Positions 10,716-23,400 of a DNA stretch of 64,000 bases are shown one piece after another; positions within the stretch are counted from its first letter, which is position 1, and every line of letters starts with the position of its first letter. The stretch comes from Limonium bicolor (Eukaryota; Streptophyta; Magnoliopsida; Caryophyllales; Plumbaginaceae), in assembly GCA_023374045.1 (NCBI GenBank), contig CM041783.1:120467503-120531502 (forward strand), written 5' to 3'. The translations under genes were made by a program, and so were the position numbers. A model generated the notes under the pieces. That model made no database searches, was not told the DNA's origin, and saw nothing but the letters and a program-made list of their open reading frames with translations.

Positions 10716-11455
10716 GAAACTTCAACATTTGCTATCCAATGCCTTCAACACCGAACCCGGAGTACACTGACATCGAAACTCTAGATTTTCCAACCGAACA
10801 ATGTCAGGTTATCCGCCCAGGTATGATTTTATTAAGGGGATACCTGACACCAGCAGCGCAAATAGCCATCATCAAGAAGTGCAGTCAACTAGGCTAGGGA
10901 CCGGGAGGTTTTTATACACCGGAGTACCCAGGGGGAGCAAGAATGAAGCTAAAGATGATGAGCTTAGGCAAGGATTGGAATCCGTATGCCAAGACCTACC
11001 AAACCACGAGGATACAAGATGGAGTCTCACCACCGGGAATACCTGAAGAGTTCCATCCGGTAAATACACAAGTCGTGGAAGTCGCTCAGCAGATAAAAGC
11101 TGAACCGATTCCAGACATACAAGCAGACATTTGCATTGTAAACTTTTATGAGAAAGATGGGCGACTTGGACTACATCAGGATAAGGACGAGACAACGGAG
11201 TCTCTCGAATGAGGGATACCCGTAGTGTCTTGGTCCATTGGAGATGATGCAGAATTTTTATACGGCGAGCAGAAGCGTGCGGACCGTGCTAATAAGTTAA
11301 TACTTAAGTCAGGGGATGTATTAGTTATGGGAGGAGAATCAAGGATGTTGTACCATGGGATTAAGAGAATCAAGTTGAATACAGCACCGTCAGCAGTAAT
11401 CAACGCGACACATATGAGACCAGGAAGATTAAACCTAACCTTTAGACAGTATTAG
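10716..11455 (+). pseudogene. AlkB-like 2OG-Fe(II) dioxygenase, broken copy in A
   Basis: AlkB-family enzymes oxidatively remove methyl groups from nucleic acid bases using Fe(II) and 2-oxoglutarate. The exon has a lead of about 36 codons, then the catalytic domain from MILLRGYL to the TAG at 11453. The Fe motif GLHQDKDE, the distal His in MLYHGI and the cosubstrate motif RPGRLNLTFR are all present. Two in-frame stops are visible: TAG where C has Met25 of the domain, and TGA (C has an Arg codon) in the ESLE/GIPVV segment. By eye 19 of 210 positions differ from C, stops included. It lies between gag and protease, where gypsy elements normally have no gene. Confidence 0.85.
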
Positions 11456-11657
11456 CCATGTAAATGTTTTAGTATGGGATAAGAAGTGAGATGCAAGATT
11501 AAAGCACATGTTGTAAACAGGATGGTTATGAATAAAATAACAGTGTTGTTCATATTAATTGTTACGACTTTTGTTATACCATCAATACTCATGAAGCTTG
11601 TGAATACAATTAGGTTATGGACTCGGTACGGAAGGTGCACTAAGCATACTTACAGAG
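11456..11657 (+). other. Spacer between AlkB stop and protease
   Basis: About 200 bp with in-frame stops in both A and C, so protease-pol cannot be made by simple read-through of AlkB. It ends in ACTTACAGAG, a candidate splice acceptor for a gag-to-pol splice that skips AlkB. In A an extra C shortly after the acceptor would break the frame that is open in C. In C an ATG at 46190 could alternatively start pol directly. Confidence 0.5.
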
Positions 11658-12170
11658 GCACAGGCCGACGCCAGCGGTACTATCCTCACCGGCACCTTTC
11701 CGATTAATGGGATTGAGGCATCAATTCTCTTCGACTCAGGGGCCTCAGATACCTTTGTCTTGGCATCTTTTGCGAGAAGGTTGGGGCTAGACGCCGATGA
11801 GCTACCCGACTTCACGGTTACGCTCCCGTCTAAGGAGAAGGTTTGTTGCACTCGCTACTACCGAGGAGCCATTATCAGTATTAAGGGGGAAGACTTTCCA
11901 GTCAATTTTATTGAGTTCAGGGAGTTGGGATTTGATGTTATTTTCGGGATGAACTGGTTGGAGCGGCACAAGGGACGTACTCTGCGCCGAGCATAGACTG
12001 CTGCTTAGGAGTCCGTCTGGGGTAACAATATCGTACCGCCAGAGGCCCAGAGAACCTTCGACTAAGATCATCACCGCTATGGCAATGTATAAGGAATTGA
12101 GGAGGAAGGAAGAGATGTACCTTGATGTACAGGAAGAGAGAGACCCCGAGTTTGACCTGACTTACGGTAG
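11658..12170 (+). pseudogene. Retroviral-type aspartic protease region of A
   Basis: The segment encodes the element's pepsin-like half-protease. The active site appears as LFDSGASDTFV (C has [11 protein letters not shown]), followed by [11 protein letters not shown], the typical second conserved block of plant gypsy proteases. A frameshift after ERHKGRT and a further stop precede RT, so the polyprotein is not continuous. Confidence 0.8.
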
Positions 12171-13640
12171 TGTCGGAGTTCCCCGATCTCTTTCCACGGG
12201 AACTGCCCGGCATGCCACCCACTCGGGAGGTAGAGTTCACCATCGAGCTGCTACCTGGTACCGGACCGATAGCCAAGGCACCATACCGCATGGCTCCGGC
12301 AGAGATGAATGAGTTAAAAGAACAGTTAAAAGATTTGTTAGACAAGGGATTCATCAGACCAAGGGTGTCACCATGGGGAGCGCCAGTTCTCTTCGTGAAG
12401 AAGAAGGATGGTAGTCTCCGCCTCCGCATCGACTACAGAGAGTTGAATGCAGTAACAGTGAAGAATAAGTACCCACTACCCCGCATTGACGATGTTCGAT
12501 CAGTTGAAGGGAGCATCTGTGTTTTCCAAGATTGATCTCAGATCGGGGTATCATCGGAAAGCCATCAAGGAGGGAGATATTGAGAAGACGGCATTCCGGA
12601 CACGATACGGCCATTACGAGTTTACAGTGATGTCGTTCGGTTTGTCGAACGCACCGGCGAAATTTATGGATCTGATGAACCGCTTGTTCCGGGAGCAGCT
12701 GGACAAGTCTGTTGTGGTATTCATCGACGACATATTGATATATTTGAGATCGAAGGTTGAACATGAGGAACATCTGAGGAGGGTATTAGAGATACTGAGG
12801 GAGAACCAGCTATATGCTAAGTTCTCCAAATGTGAGTTTTGGCTTGACCAGGTCTCTTTCCTAGGTCATGTCATCTTGGATGCTGGGATCTCGGTGGATC
12901 CAGCGAAGATTGATGCCGTACGTACTTGGCCAAGGCCGAAGACTGTTACCGACATCCGGAGCTTTCTCGGTCTGGCAGGTTACTACAGGAGGTTTGTTAA
13001 GGACTTTAGCAAGGTCGCGAAACCGATGACCAGTCTGATGAAGAAAGATGCACCATTCTTATGGACGACTGACTGTGAGAGATCATTTCAGAGTTTGAAA
13101 GACTCACTGACCACCGCACCGGTTCTGACCATTCCAGACGGTACGGAGGGCTTTGAGGTCTACTATGATGCGTCCGGCAGAGGGCTGGGTTGCGTGCTCA
13201 TGCAACATGGCAAGGTGGTGGCATATGCCTCACGCCAGTTGAAGAAACATGAGGAGAACTACCCCACACATGATTTAGAGTTGGGAACTGTAGTCTTCGC
13301 TTTGAAGATATGGCGCCACTACTTATACGGGGTTCGTGTGATGATCTACACCGATCACAAGAGCTTGAAATACATATTCACTTAGAAGGAGTTGAATCTC
13401 AGACAAAGGAGATGGTTAGAATTTCTGAAAGACTATGACATTGACCTCCAATACAAAGAAGGGAAGGCCAATGTTGTAGCAGACGCCCTGAGCCGTCGAG
13501 TACACTCACTCTATTCACTAGTCTCTTTCTTGAGCTTGGTTGATGAGGTGCGAGAGGCTCAGAGGACAGATGAGTATATGAGAGAGGTCAGACAGAACCT
13601 GACAGATGGTACCTTTGAGAGTCAGAAATATGACTTCAGA
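12171..13640 (+). pseudogene. Reverse transcriptase and RNase H region of A
   Basis: RT runs from [13 protein letters not shown] through the primer-grip and palm motifs to the catalytic FIDDILIY at about 12718-12741, and RNase H follows ([17 protein letters not shown] ... [12 protein letters not shown]). Two bases are missing near 12493 relative to C (DDLFDQ becomes DDVRS), which splits the frame in two. A TAG at 13383-13385 replaces a Gln codon before [13 protein letters not shown]. The rest is close to C and typical of chromovirus pol. Confidence 0.88.
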
Positions 13641-14979
13641 CTTCACGACGATGATCTGATCAGACTTAAGGGCCGGTTATGCATACCACGGGGCAACACG
13701 GATCTGAAAGACCGTATACTTAGGGAATCACACTGTTCTTCAGTTTCCATCCATCCGAGAGCCTCTAAGATGTATAAAGACATGAAGAGATACTTCTGGT
13801 AGTTGGGGATGAAGACAGATGTTACTGAGTTTGTCTTGAGGTGTCTCACCTGCCAGAAGGTGAAATTCAAGCACCGACGACCGGGCGGAATGGTACAGTC
13901 GATGCCAGTTCCGGAATGGAAGTTTCATGATATCTCCATGGACTTTGTAGTTGGGCTCCCACCTGCTAGGGGAGGTCTCAACATGATATGGGTGGTGGTG
14001 GATCGCCTTACCAAAGTAGCCCGATTCATACCGATGAAGGATACTTGGAAGGTGACCAAATTGGCTGAGTTGTTTGAGAAGGAAATTATGAGGCATCACG
14101 GGATACCGAAGACCATAGTGTCAGATAGAGATACTAGATTCCTTTCGAGGTACTGGAGAGCTACCAGAGAAGCGTTGGGTACGGAACTCAAGCTGAGTAC
14201 CGCGTTCCATCCTCAGACAGATGGTCAGACTGAGCGTACTATTCAGACACTCGAGGACATGCTGAGGGCATGTGCCTTAGACTTCCAGGGCAGTTGGATT
14301 GACAAATTACATCTGATCGAGTTTTCATACAACAACAGCTATCACGCTTTGATCAAGATAGCACCTTTTCAAGCGTTGTACGGTAGACCATGTCGTACAC
14401 CGCTCTGCTGGGATGAGTCGAGTGAGACGGTCATTATAGGACCAGAGTACTTAGAACAAGTTAAGGCTGAAGTTTAGCAAATCAGGGAGAATATGAAAGC
14501 TGCTCAGGATAGGCAGAAGTCGTATGCTGATGTTCGACGATGAGACTTGGAGTTCGCAGTGGGCGACCGGGTATTTCTGTGAGTTTCACCGATGAAGGGG
14601 GTATTCAGATTTGGGCAGAAGGGCAAATTAAGCCCGAAGTTTGTTGGTCCTTATGAGATTATGGAGTGGGTGGGCCCGGTTGCTTACAGGTTGAATTTAC
14701 CTGCTGAACTGGGTAAAGTGACCCGATGTTCATGTTTCACAACTAAAGAAATACATGCACCACCCCTCCCATGTGTTAGAACCTGAGAGATTGACATTAG
14801 AACCGAATATGAGATCAGTGGAGCTTCCTCAAAGAGTCTTGGATAGTAAGATTAGGGACACTCGCCATAAGTCAGTGCGACTGGTGAAGGTTCTCTAGTC
14901 TAACCAGGATGTCGAAGAGGCCACGTGGGAATTAGAGGATAAGATGAGGGCGAAGTACCCTTCTTTGTTTATTGACTAG
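13641..14979 (+). pseudogene. Integrase region of A with chromodomain-like tail
   Basis: The HHCC zinc-binding segment (SHCSSVSIH ... LRCLTCQKV) is followed by the catalytic core with its DDE residues in [16 protein letters not shown] and GQTERT. The GPY/F-type C-terminal region contains KFVGPYEI. The end, VRLVKVL-x-SNQDVEEATWELE, looks like the divergent chromodomain of Tekay-type elements. Stops include TAG for Trp at 13801, TAG for Gln at 14475 and TGA for Arg near 14541. A frameshift lies near 14722. Confidence 0.87.
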
Positions 14980-15010
14980 ATCGTCTGTATAGGGTACGGG
15001 GCGTGCCCCT

Positions 15011-15026
15011 TTTTAAGGGGGGTAGA
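15011..15026 (+). other. Second polypurine tract-like motif (A)
   Basis: TTTTAAGGGGGGTAGAG lies about 265 bp upstream of the true polypurine tract and shares its core. The same duplication is in C (42741-42756, minus strand). It could prime a second plus strand or be a relic of a 3' duplication. Confidence 0.5.
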
Positions 15027-15276
15027 GCTTCCTCGCTTTTGAGTTAGGAAACGAGCATGTTTGTCGTTTGTTTGGTTGTGTAAGATGTGATTTTGTGTAA
15101 GTTGTTACACTTTGGTGATAAGTTTGAGTTATGTATAATACTTATGTATTGTATTTGTGATTGACCCTTGAGTCTTGAGATGTGTGAATGAGAATATAAG
15201 GTGTGGTATTAAGATTAAGAAATTGGGTACCGCGAATGATTTAGTACACGTGTGAATTTGGGGACAAAGTTCTTTT

Positions 15277-15289
15277 AAGGGGGGTAGAT
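15277..15289 (+). other. Polypurine tract of A
   Basis: AAGGGGGGTAGAT directly abuts the 3' LTR start, preceded by TCTTTT. It is the expected primer for plus-strand synthesis. Confidence 0.9.
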
Positions 15290-18200
15290 TGAAATACCCC
15301 AAACTTAGATATGGTGTTTAAGTGATAAACTAAGATATAAGAAGGCTAAATAATGCCTTAGAAACATTAAGAAACCATTTTAATCAAAGAAAACATAAGG
15401 AAACACCAAAAGAGCAGTTTAAGCAAAAACGTGCTCTAAGCTTAGAGAGACTTGGGTGAGCACCCAAAAATCATTCCTAGACCTAGGTAATATCCTAATG
15501 GTCATTTTAAACCAATTACCAAAGAAAACCAAGCTTGAAAACAAGTTAAAACACAAAATGTGCTTTAAGGAGTCTTAAAGCACATTTTTGAAAAATTGTC
15601 TTGTAAATGGGTTTTGAGTGGCTAAATGTCCATCATTACTCTTTGATTAACATGTGTACTAATTAGTATCACATTATGAAGCCTAAATCAATGGGAAATC
15701 AAAAATTTCACAATCATGTGCCTTGTTTAGTGAATAGTAACCAAATAGTGTTAGTTTAAGACATTAGTCAAAGTAAGTCAATCAAATGGTCAACAAAGAC
15801 CACAATAAACCTTATTTTACCAAGGGGGCCGGTTTTTAAGTGTGACTCACCACACTTAACTAGCTAACTAATGAATAAAGCAAAAGTAAGTAAATTCACT
15901 ATTCACCTTTAACATAAATATCCCACCTTTACTTACCTCTCTCCTCACCTCTTCATTCTCTCTTGTTCCCACCGGTTTTGAGCTGCTCCTCTCTTCTTCT
16001 CCAACGTGAAGAACAACCTCCATGCTAGCTTCACCTTCCTTTGATTACTACTTACTCATTTTAGCTCCAAAACCAAAACAAATTACATATTCTTCTTAGT
16101 TAGCTCAAGCTCTTCCTTTCTATCCTTCCAAAACTTCAAGAGCTCCATTTTGGTGCCAAGTCAAACCGCCATTGGAGGGGGAAACTCAAGCTTGGAGACT
16201 CCATTAGCTTCTCCATTCTCTTAAGGTAAAGAATATGTAAGAAAATCTAGGTTTCCATCATTTTCTCTCCATAACCGAAAATGTATACTCATGGGGCTTC
16301 ATTGTTATGCCTTGTTCTAGCTTGTTTCTTATTCTCCAAGGGCAAGAGGAGGTCCTTCTTGATTCATATCCAAGCTTGTCTTGAGAAACCAAGGTAAAAC
16401 AATCAATTTAATACCTTAAAACACATTTTTAACCTATGTTTATTCCTTAAGGTTAGTGTATTGTTAGTACTCATTGGAGTCATTGAATGTTGGTTAGAAC
16501 ATTGGCAAGGAGAACTTGATTTGGTGACCGATTGAGCAAAGAAAAACCTAAGGGAGAAAGTTTGTGAAGCTTGAAAAGAACAAGGTAAATGTCTTACCTT
16601 AAGGTGTTTAATGCATTAAGGGATGGGACTTAGGTATATTGAGTGTAGCTTAGGGTTTACATTAGAAGAGGGCTATATATAACCAAGGAGAAATAATGAC
16701 TATGTTTGAGAATTTGTGACTAAGGAGCCAATGAGAAAAGAGATAGTTAAACAATGTTGAGATGAATTACAAGAAGCATTTTATTTCAATGGGAGCCTTG
16801 TTGTGTGTATTCGCAGGTCAAAGGCAAATATATGTGGAAATTCAGTGGTTAAGATTATTGTCATTTAAGGGCCTAAGTGCGAAGCATTTTAAGTTATTAC
16901 ACTATATGAAGATGTGGTGTGGTTTTGGTGTAATTGTGTGTTAAGATGAAGTAATGAGAACTTGAGTGATCTTGGTTGTTTGATGGTGAAAAACCAAGTG
17001 TTTAGGTGTAACAATATACTAGAGAACCCATGTCAAAATTTGATGAAGAAACTTAGTGTTTAAGATGTTCTAAGGAAATTTCATGACTAAGGTAGTACTA
17101 GGGAACTTTAGGGGTTGTTTTGATGAAAAAGAGTAAGTTCAAGGTGTTCTTGTGAGTTAGAATGACTTAGGCATTATCATGGGGGATTTAGGAATCAAAT
17201 GAATGAGCTTGTGTATTTAGGACTTAGGCAAATATTGGTAAACTAGTAGAAAGGAAATAGTGTGTTGGAAGAAGGAGGCATAAATTTGTGTAGGAACATT
17301 AAGTAGTTGCATAAAGGAACTTTAGGTGGAGAAAGATGCTTGGGAGATGATGTTATAGTGGTGAGGAAGCATTTTGGCATAGTGGTTATAATAGGTGAAC
17401 CACCACTTGGGAACCTAGTGAGAAATATACAAGTGTTGACATTATTGCAAGGAAATAAATAATGACTAAGATGGATATTGATGAGTGATTTAAGGAGTTT
17501 AGTGGAGGGCTTAAGGTGTGTTTTAAGTGCCCAAACGAGGTTAGAACTTACTAAGAAATGAGATAATCGTTTAAGGATGTAGAAGATGGGTATTCTGGCC
17601 TATCCGAACTTTCGTCCGAATTTGGAAGCTCGGACATGCCCTGTTGTGATTTAATTTTCTGAGTCTCGGCCAGTGTCCGGACTTCAATCCGACCTTAGAA
17701 GTTCGGACACTTGAAATTTTTCTTTCGATTTCTCCTCGACCTATGTCCGAACTTAGGGAAGTTCGGACGCATGTTCGGACACACGTCTGGTTGCACCCTT
17801 TTGAGTCTTGACCTATGTCCGAACTTGGGAAGCTCGGACACAAGTTCGGACGCGGTGTTGTTTTGGCCAAAAACTTTGTTTAAGGTTAGGAAATGGTGGG
17901 GATGATTAGGTATTGATGTTATAAGTAAATTAAGGACATGTTTGGTGGGTGTAATGGTCATTAAGTGGGTGAGTAAGTGTAATAGATAATGAGGAAATGA
18001 TGCACTTAGGAGTTAAGTTAAAAACCATAAGGCTTAGTGAAAAACAATGGTAAAAGTTGATGTCTAGGGAGGTAAGTAATTGTATTGAGTTGAATTGAAT
18101 AATAACCTAAAACTGAATGAATGTTTTAGGACTGGTGAATTGGGACTTGGAAGGAGATGAACCAAACAATCGTCACGGTGAACGGTACAATCTTTCTTGT

Positions 18201-19347
18201 GACCTACTTGCTAACGAGGTGTCCCTCGGCTTGTGTGCTATCTGTTTAATTGCTATGACTAAGACAAGATAAAGCATGCAACCGGTTATACTTGTTCTCG
18301 TTGTGAATGTGTTTTCTTTACACTAACCCACGAGACTTGAGATTGTCACTAACTAAGTTTAGTGCTTGCTGAGTTGAGAAAAGGAGATGAGTATTGGTAC
18401 CCATTGGTTAATACCCGTTAAGGTTTAACTAACACATGGTTGTAAGAATTACACTAACTGGAACTTAAGGGGGGAGTGAGGAACCCGGGACTGACTCCGG
18501 TCATGCATGCTAAGGAAAGGGGGTCAGTATCTAAATCAGATCCGTCATCCGCTTAAGGACTTGTCTTCGGACTTGTTGCCTAGGGTCGGTTGCCGGCTCA
18601 GCTACACTGGACTCCCGTCCAAGGTAGGTGGCATTAAGATGGTGCGGTAGGATCACCTAAATCCTAAGTTAAGATATACAACCATTTCCATTCTAGAAAC
18701 GGTTTGTATACTAAGATTAAGATAAGGATAAGACTGAGGTAAGTTAAGGTGAACTGAGGTAAAGTGGAATCAGGTTTAAGGAGGTGATTGCTAACCCGCT
18801 TGTTAAGGGAACGCTTGAGTCGTTCATTTTTGTCTGAACTATGTATGTTCATCTGTGGTTAGTTGATTTATTGCACTTCATATTATGCTTGTGTACCTAA
18901 TCAATTTCCATGCTATCGACAATTAGTCGTCGTAGCCCCGTTAGCTTGGGGGCCATGAGAGGGAGTACCAGCATCCGTGCTGACCCCCTTTGGGGGCTGT
19001 TTTTACACTTGCAGGTAAGAGACCCATGAAGTCGTACCACGAGAGTAGGAGCGGTTAGACTTAGGATGGGTTACTTATTTTGAGCACGGGTTGCACTTGT
19101 GCGCCCGTTTGTTTATATTTAAACTGATGTAAGTCGGTGTTTATGACTTAGATACTTCAACTCGGTTGGTTGGTGGTATTTTGGTTGGTTGGATATTTTG
19201 GATAAGTGTTGTAAATCGGTTTAAGGTTCGGTATATTCTAATGATCAGACCGTGGCAAGGTCCCGGTGTTAGTTATTTCCGCTGTGACGTTTTTGATTAA
19301 GTGATAAGTTTGCGCTAACCACGACTGGCTTTAGACGGGGTGTTACA
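15290..19347 (+). repeat. 3' LTR of element A
   Basis: A 4058-bp uninterrupted LTR. It reads through the place where the 5' LTR carries the solo LTR, which fixes the insertion borders. It contains the TATA candidate near 16672, the hairpin array 17601-17855, the stem-loop block about 18916-19002 and the splice donor at 19014/19015. Confidence 0.95.
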
Positions 19348-19352
19348 ACTTA

Positions 19353-20417
19353 TTTGTATTAGTACTCACTTGACAATATCTCCTAGAGTTACCTCTTTAC
19401 CCTCCTGTTCTTACAACTCTTTTCTTGACAAAAGTTCTGTCCACTACATTTTTTTTGCTCTTTACGCTTTCCTCTTGAGTGTTCACTCGTATTAAGAAGT
19501 ATTAGTTTCATTCAGAAGTGGTATTGGCACCTATGGATAGTATAGTGGTTATCTACTTCCTTAACCATCAGTAAGCGGTAGACAGGCTTTTCTAGAACGT
19601 CTCTACTTAATGTCTCTGTGTGGACTACTTAAGGAGAAAACTCTATTGTTCGTTTATTGTTATGCAGTTAAAGCTCATAATCACGCAACCAACACTTAAT
19701 GGTTACGGTGTTTCTTGGATCTTGAGATGCTTCGGGTAATATTTGCCTCAAAGTAGGTTGTTATGTCACCTGACTAGCAACTACTATGGTTAGGTGTTGA
19801 GGTTGAATTATTTTCCATCCTATATTAATAATATCCCTGTGGTAATAGGTTGCATTCGTGATTTTGATTTTTTTTTTTTTGCACTCAACAGTGTCTTTCA
19901 GCATTTACGCATTCTTCTAGCTTCTAGCTCCCTAATGACCTACACTTTAGTACTGCTAATCTAATTCTTAGGGTTTAGGTTCAACGCGCATGATAGTTAC
20001 ATTCTTCATTTGATTCAGTTTTATAGACATTACTGGGGATTCAGGCCGGTGGTTAGAGGGTGTGGTCACTTCATCGTAGTGGTTTTCCCGAGGTGTCATT
20101 GTTAACATCACAATCTCGGCGACGTAAGGAGCCGTGGGTTTACCAATTTTTGCAGGGTTACTATGTTCTTTTCCTACATTTTCCCGCCACCTTCGTCAGA
20201 CTTTTGCCATAATGGCATATTTTTCTTAGTCTATTTAACCTTTTGAGTTCGAATAATTATTTCTAGCTCAAAGTGTTCGATTTAATGCCAGTAAACGGCT
20301 ATAAAGCCTCTAAATGTTTTTACGCTAACGTGCCTCACACACGAAATCACACACCCAATCCCAAATCCTATGCTCACAGTTTCCAAACCTTATCTCCTGT
20401 CATCAGAGCGTTCCTAC
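19353..20417 (-). other. Probable internal (leader) remnant of gypsy element D
   Basis: No coding frame or domain was recognised on either strand. The stretch lies on the internal side of a minus-strand primer site (20418-20429) and so would be the leader or start of gag of element D, now cut by A at its left edge. A poly-T run is at about 19868-19880. Confidence 0.4.
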
Positions 20418-20429
20418 GCTCTGATACCA
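20418..20429 (-). other. Primer binding site of element D
   Basis: GCTCTGATACCA is the reverse complement of the initiator-Met primer site. It lies next to TGTAACATCCC at 20434, which looks like the reverse complement of an LTR end (GGGATGTTACA). The surrounding inverted repeat AGAGCG...CGCTCT resembles that beside the primer sites of A and C. Confidence 0.8.
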
Positions 20430-20433
20430 CTTT

Positions 20434-23400
20434 TGTAACATCCCTTCCTCATAAACACATTTCATACCTAAACATATTCTGATATATATATACACAAATT
20501 CGAGTAGTTCTAACGGAAGTCTAATATACACATGCGCCAACAAAGATGTTACCGCCGCCACGTGCCCAACGCACATGACAAGGCCTCCAAAACCAAAAAC
20601 CAACAACCGACCAAAATGCTGTGATGACAGAGATAACTTACCAGATAAATCTAAATCAAATCTTAACTACAACTGTGAGAATCTCTACTACTCAGGGCCT
20701 AGCCCAAGTTCAACCAGAAACCCAAAACATCAGCCTACCCCAGCCCGCTCTTCGTGTTCGAGTTTCCAATCTACACACCTGAAAAAAAACATTGCTGGAG
20801 GGGTCAGCCCAGCTACTGAGTATGTCATCATGCAATCTTCCTGAACCCTCAGAATTAACCCAAGTATTTGCCAAGTGAGCATGCGGGTTCATTTCATGCA
20901 ACTTCTGTTTTATAAATATATAACAACATGCTTAACATACAAATTGAACATAGCAATAAACATGTCATATAACGAGACATAACATAAGCAACACATTCAT
21001 CATATTCAGGTTTCAAACACAAAGTTCAAAGCAAGTCAAACCGGGCATAACATAAACATCTTAGTCACCATGACCAAGTTTCACACATAAAGATCAAATA
21101 ATTCAGTCGCTGTCAGTGCCTTCTGGCGATTGTTAGCTTTAGTTAGAGATCCTCCAATTTCCCATCGCGCGTGTCATCACATAATTTCACACGTGTCACA
21201 TGTTAGGAAGTGACACGTACCCTATTAGAAGGTGGGTCAACCTGGGCAGTGGCCCTTATCATATCAACGGCACATAGGCCTCATTGAATCATACCATCAT
21301 ACCAACATCTGAGCGGACCAGTTAGTCGTCATCCGATACCAATACCAATATTTGAGTGGGCCAGTTTGTCGGCATCCACTCGGTGCACCATAACACGCGA
21401 CCAAGAACCCCGTAGGTGTTCTTGTTCCTAAGCTACTCTCATAACCCCATTCTACCCCGTTAGCCAAATACTGGTTAGGGTAGTCATACATATAAAACAC
21501 AGATCATTTAAATCATAGGGTTAATGCATTGTCAAGGTCTTTCCAATTTCTTCCTAAAGGTCATTCTTAAGAAGGTATACCATAAACATCATAAGCAAGC
21601 TTTCCATCTCATAATATTGTAACACCATGTTACGTTTCTTTCCAAGTAACTCAGTAGTAACACATTCTCTTAATGTATATATCTTGATACTACATGTATC
21701 TCTATCCCATTTACATATTAGAGTACTCAATTGGCAAACAGCCTATTCTCATTCGATTAATCACAAGGATGTCGTAGAGATATCATATCATATGGTAAGG
21801 TAATTAGAGTTACCATCGCCAATCAACATGCTATATGTAATCAACATAATATTGCACAGAAGAATTTAAACACTCATATCTTCTTGTCACACAGCACATA
21901 ATTATCCGGACCCGAGATAACCTTCGGGTCATTCGGATCACACAACAACATACCTGAAATATGCAGCTTTATACATACACCCAATCCAAATGCCTCCAAT
22001 CATCCAACTCTATCCATTTGCATTCCATTTTCCCAATCCTAGATTCGGAAGAAGATATAAATTATTAATTACATTCATTTTTGGGTTAAGGTATATTACT
22101 TCGTTCCTTTGTCTTGTTCACCAATTTAGTTTTAAAGATTACCGCTTACTGCTAATGAAATTCTCCCAATGGCGTTTTAATTACAAGTTGGGTAGCTAAC
22201 ACGATGTCATTAATAATTCATATCTTTAACCCATTCTAATAAGCGCAAGTAATTTCAGTCCTTGATGCGTTCTACATTAAATAACTTAAATTCCCCCTTT
22301 CTTTTTAAGTTTAACCCAAAGCTTTAATTAGGTTCTTGTAACTTATTTTATCTTATCAAATTTCATGGGTACTGGATCCAATATTTTTGACCTTATATAC
22401 ATTCCATCCTAATCCAATCTTTCTCCTCTTTGGAAATTTTCCAAATGCTAATTATACTCTTATAAGCTTTGTTCTTGACCTAATCGTTAATACGAACTAT
22501 CCCAACCAATAGGCCCAATACATTTTCCTTCATTTAAATCCATATCTAACTTAGTATGCTTATAAGATTTCCTTTACCTAATATTTGGACCTTTCCCCTA
22601 TAACCTCATACTACAAGAGTCCACTTGAATCCTTTATCAAATTGGATTACAATTTAATTGTATATAGCTTCTAAATTGTCCTTGTCTTTAGGCCTCACAT
22701 TTATTTTCCCTGGCCCATTTTATTTTTACTAGATTGATTTATAATTATTTAGAAGTGGGTCTTTTCCTTGGGCCCAGTCTCATTCATGGATTAAAGTCCT
22801 TACCCAAATTTATTGAGATTAGTACAATTTAACTATAGGGCCAGCACAGGTTAGAGGTATAGGTGCAATCAACGGTCAAATGAAGATTTCCCCCACTTAA
22901 TTTTAACTTTAAACTCGTTAAAATTTTCAGCTAATTAATCCCTCACTTAATTTTAACTTAACCAAACCTTAAATTTCAAATTTCCAAAAAAAATAACTTA
23001 AAATTCTAGATTTCCCTCTAACTTCATCCTAAATCCTACTTTTTAGAAACATTTTCAAATCCTTTTTTTTTAATTTCCCTCACATTTAGCCCATATTTCA
23101 AGTACTCCCAAAATTCTCAAATCGACCCAAACCTTCCCTTAATTTCAAATTTAACCTCAAGCTTAACTAGACTTCCAATTTTACCCTCATTTTCAAATAA
23201 GTCAAATTCCAACCCCAAATTTTAGCTTAATCACTAAGATCACCGAGAACCCTATTTTACAACCCAAACTTAGCTAAATTTCCAATTTCAACCTCAACAT
23301 TCAAATAAACTTCATCCTAACCTTAATTTCTGAATCAAACCCCAAAATTGAATTTTGTTTACGTAGAATTCAAAAATTACCAACCAAACCCTAAATTCCA

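Larger units (their letters stand above)
200..19347 (+). mobile_element. Element A: full-length Ty3/gypsy retrotransposon (chromovirus, Tekay/Del-like) carrying an AlkB domain
   Basis: Both ends follow the TG...CA rule: TGAAATACCCC starts at 200 and 15290, and GGGGTGTTACA ends at 8933 and 19347. The flanks are a perfect 5-bp duplication, ACTTA (195-199 and 19348-19352). The order is LTR, primer site, gag, AlkB-like dioxygenase, protease, RT, RNase H, integrase with chromodomain-like tail, polypurine tract, LTR. The element is about 14.5 kb without the nested solo LTR. Pol order (integrase last), the initiator-Met primer site, LTRs of about 4 kb and the chromodomain-like C-terminus suggest the Tekay/Del clade of chromoviruses; the clade call is by eye. 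Gag, AlkB and pol all carry stops or frameshifts, so this copy is not autonomous. Confidence 0.95.

Noticed and set aside
10716..11455. AlkB as an independent host gene interrupted by the retrotransposon
   Set aside because: The same domain occurs at the same internal position in two independent insertions (A and C), each with its own target duplication, so it travels with the element.
20273..20901. Small frames near the D primer site, considered as gag fragments
   Set aside because: None shows Gag motifs and most lie in the LTR rather than on the internal side.
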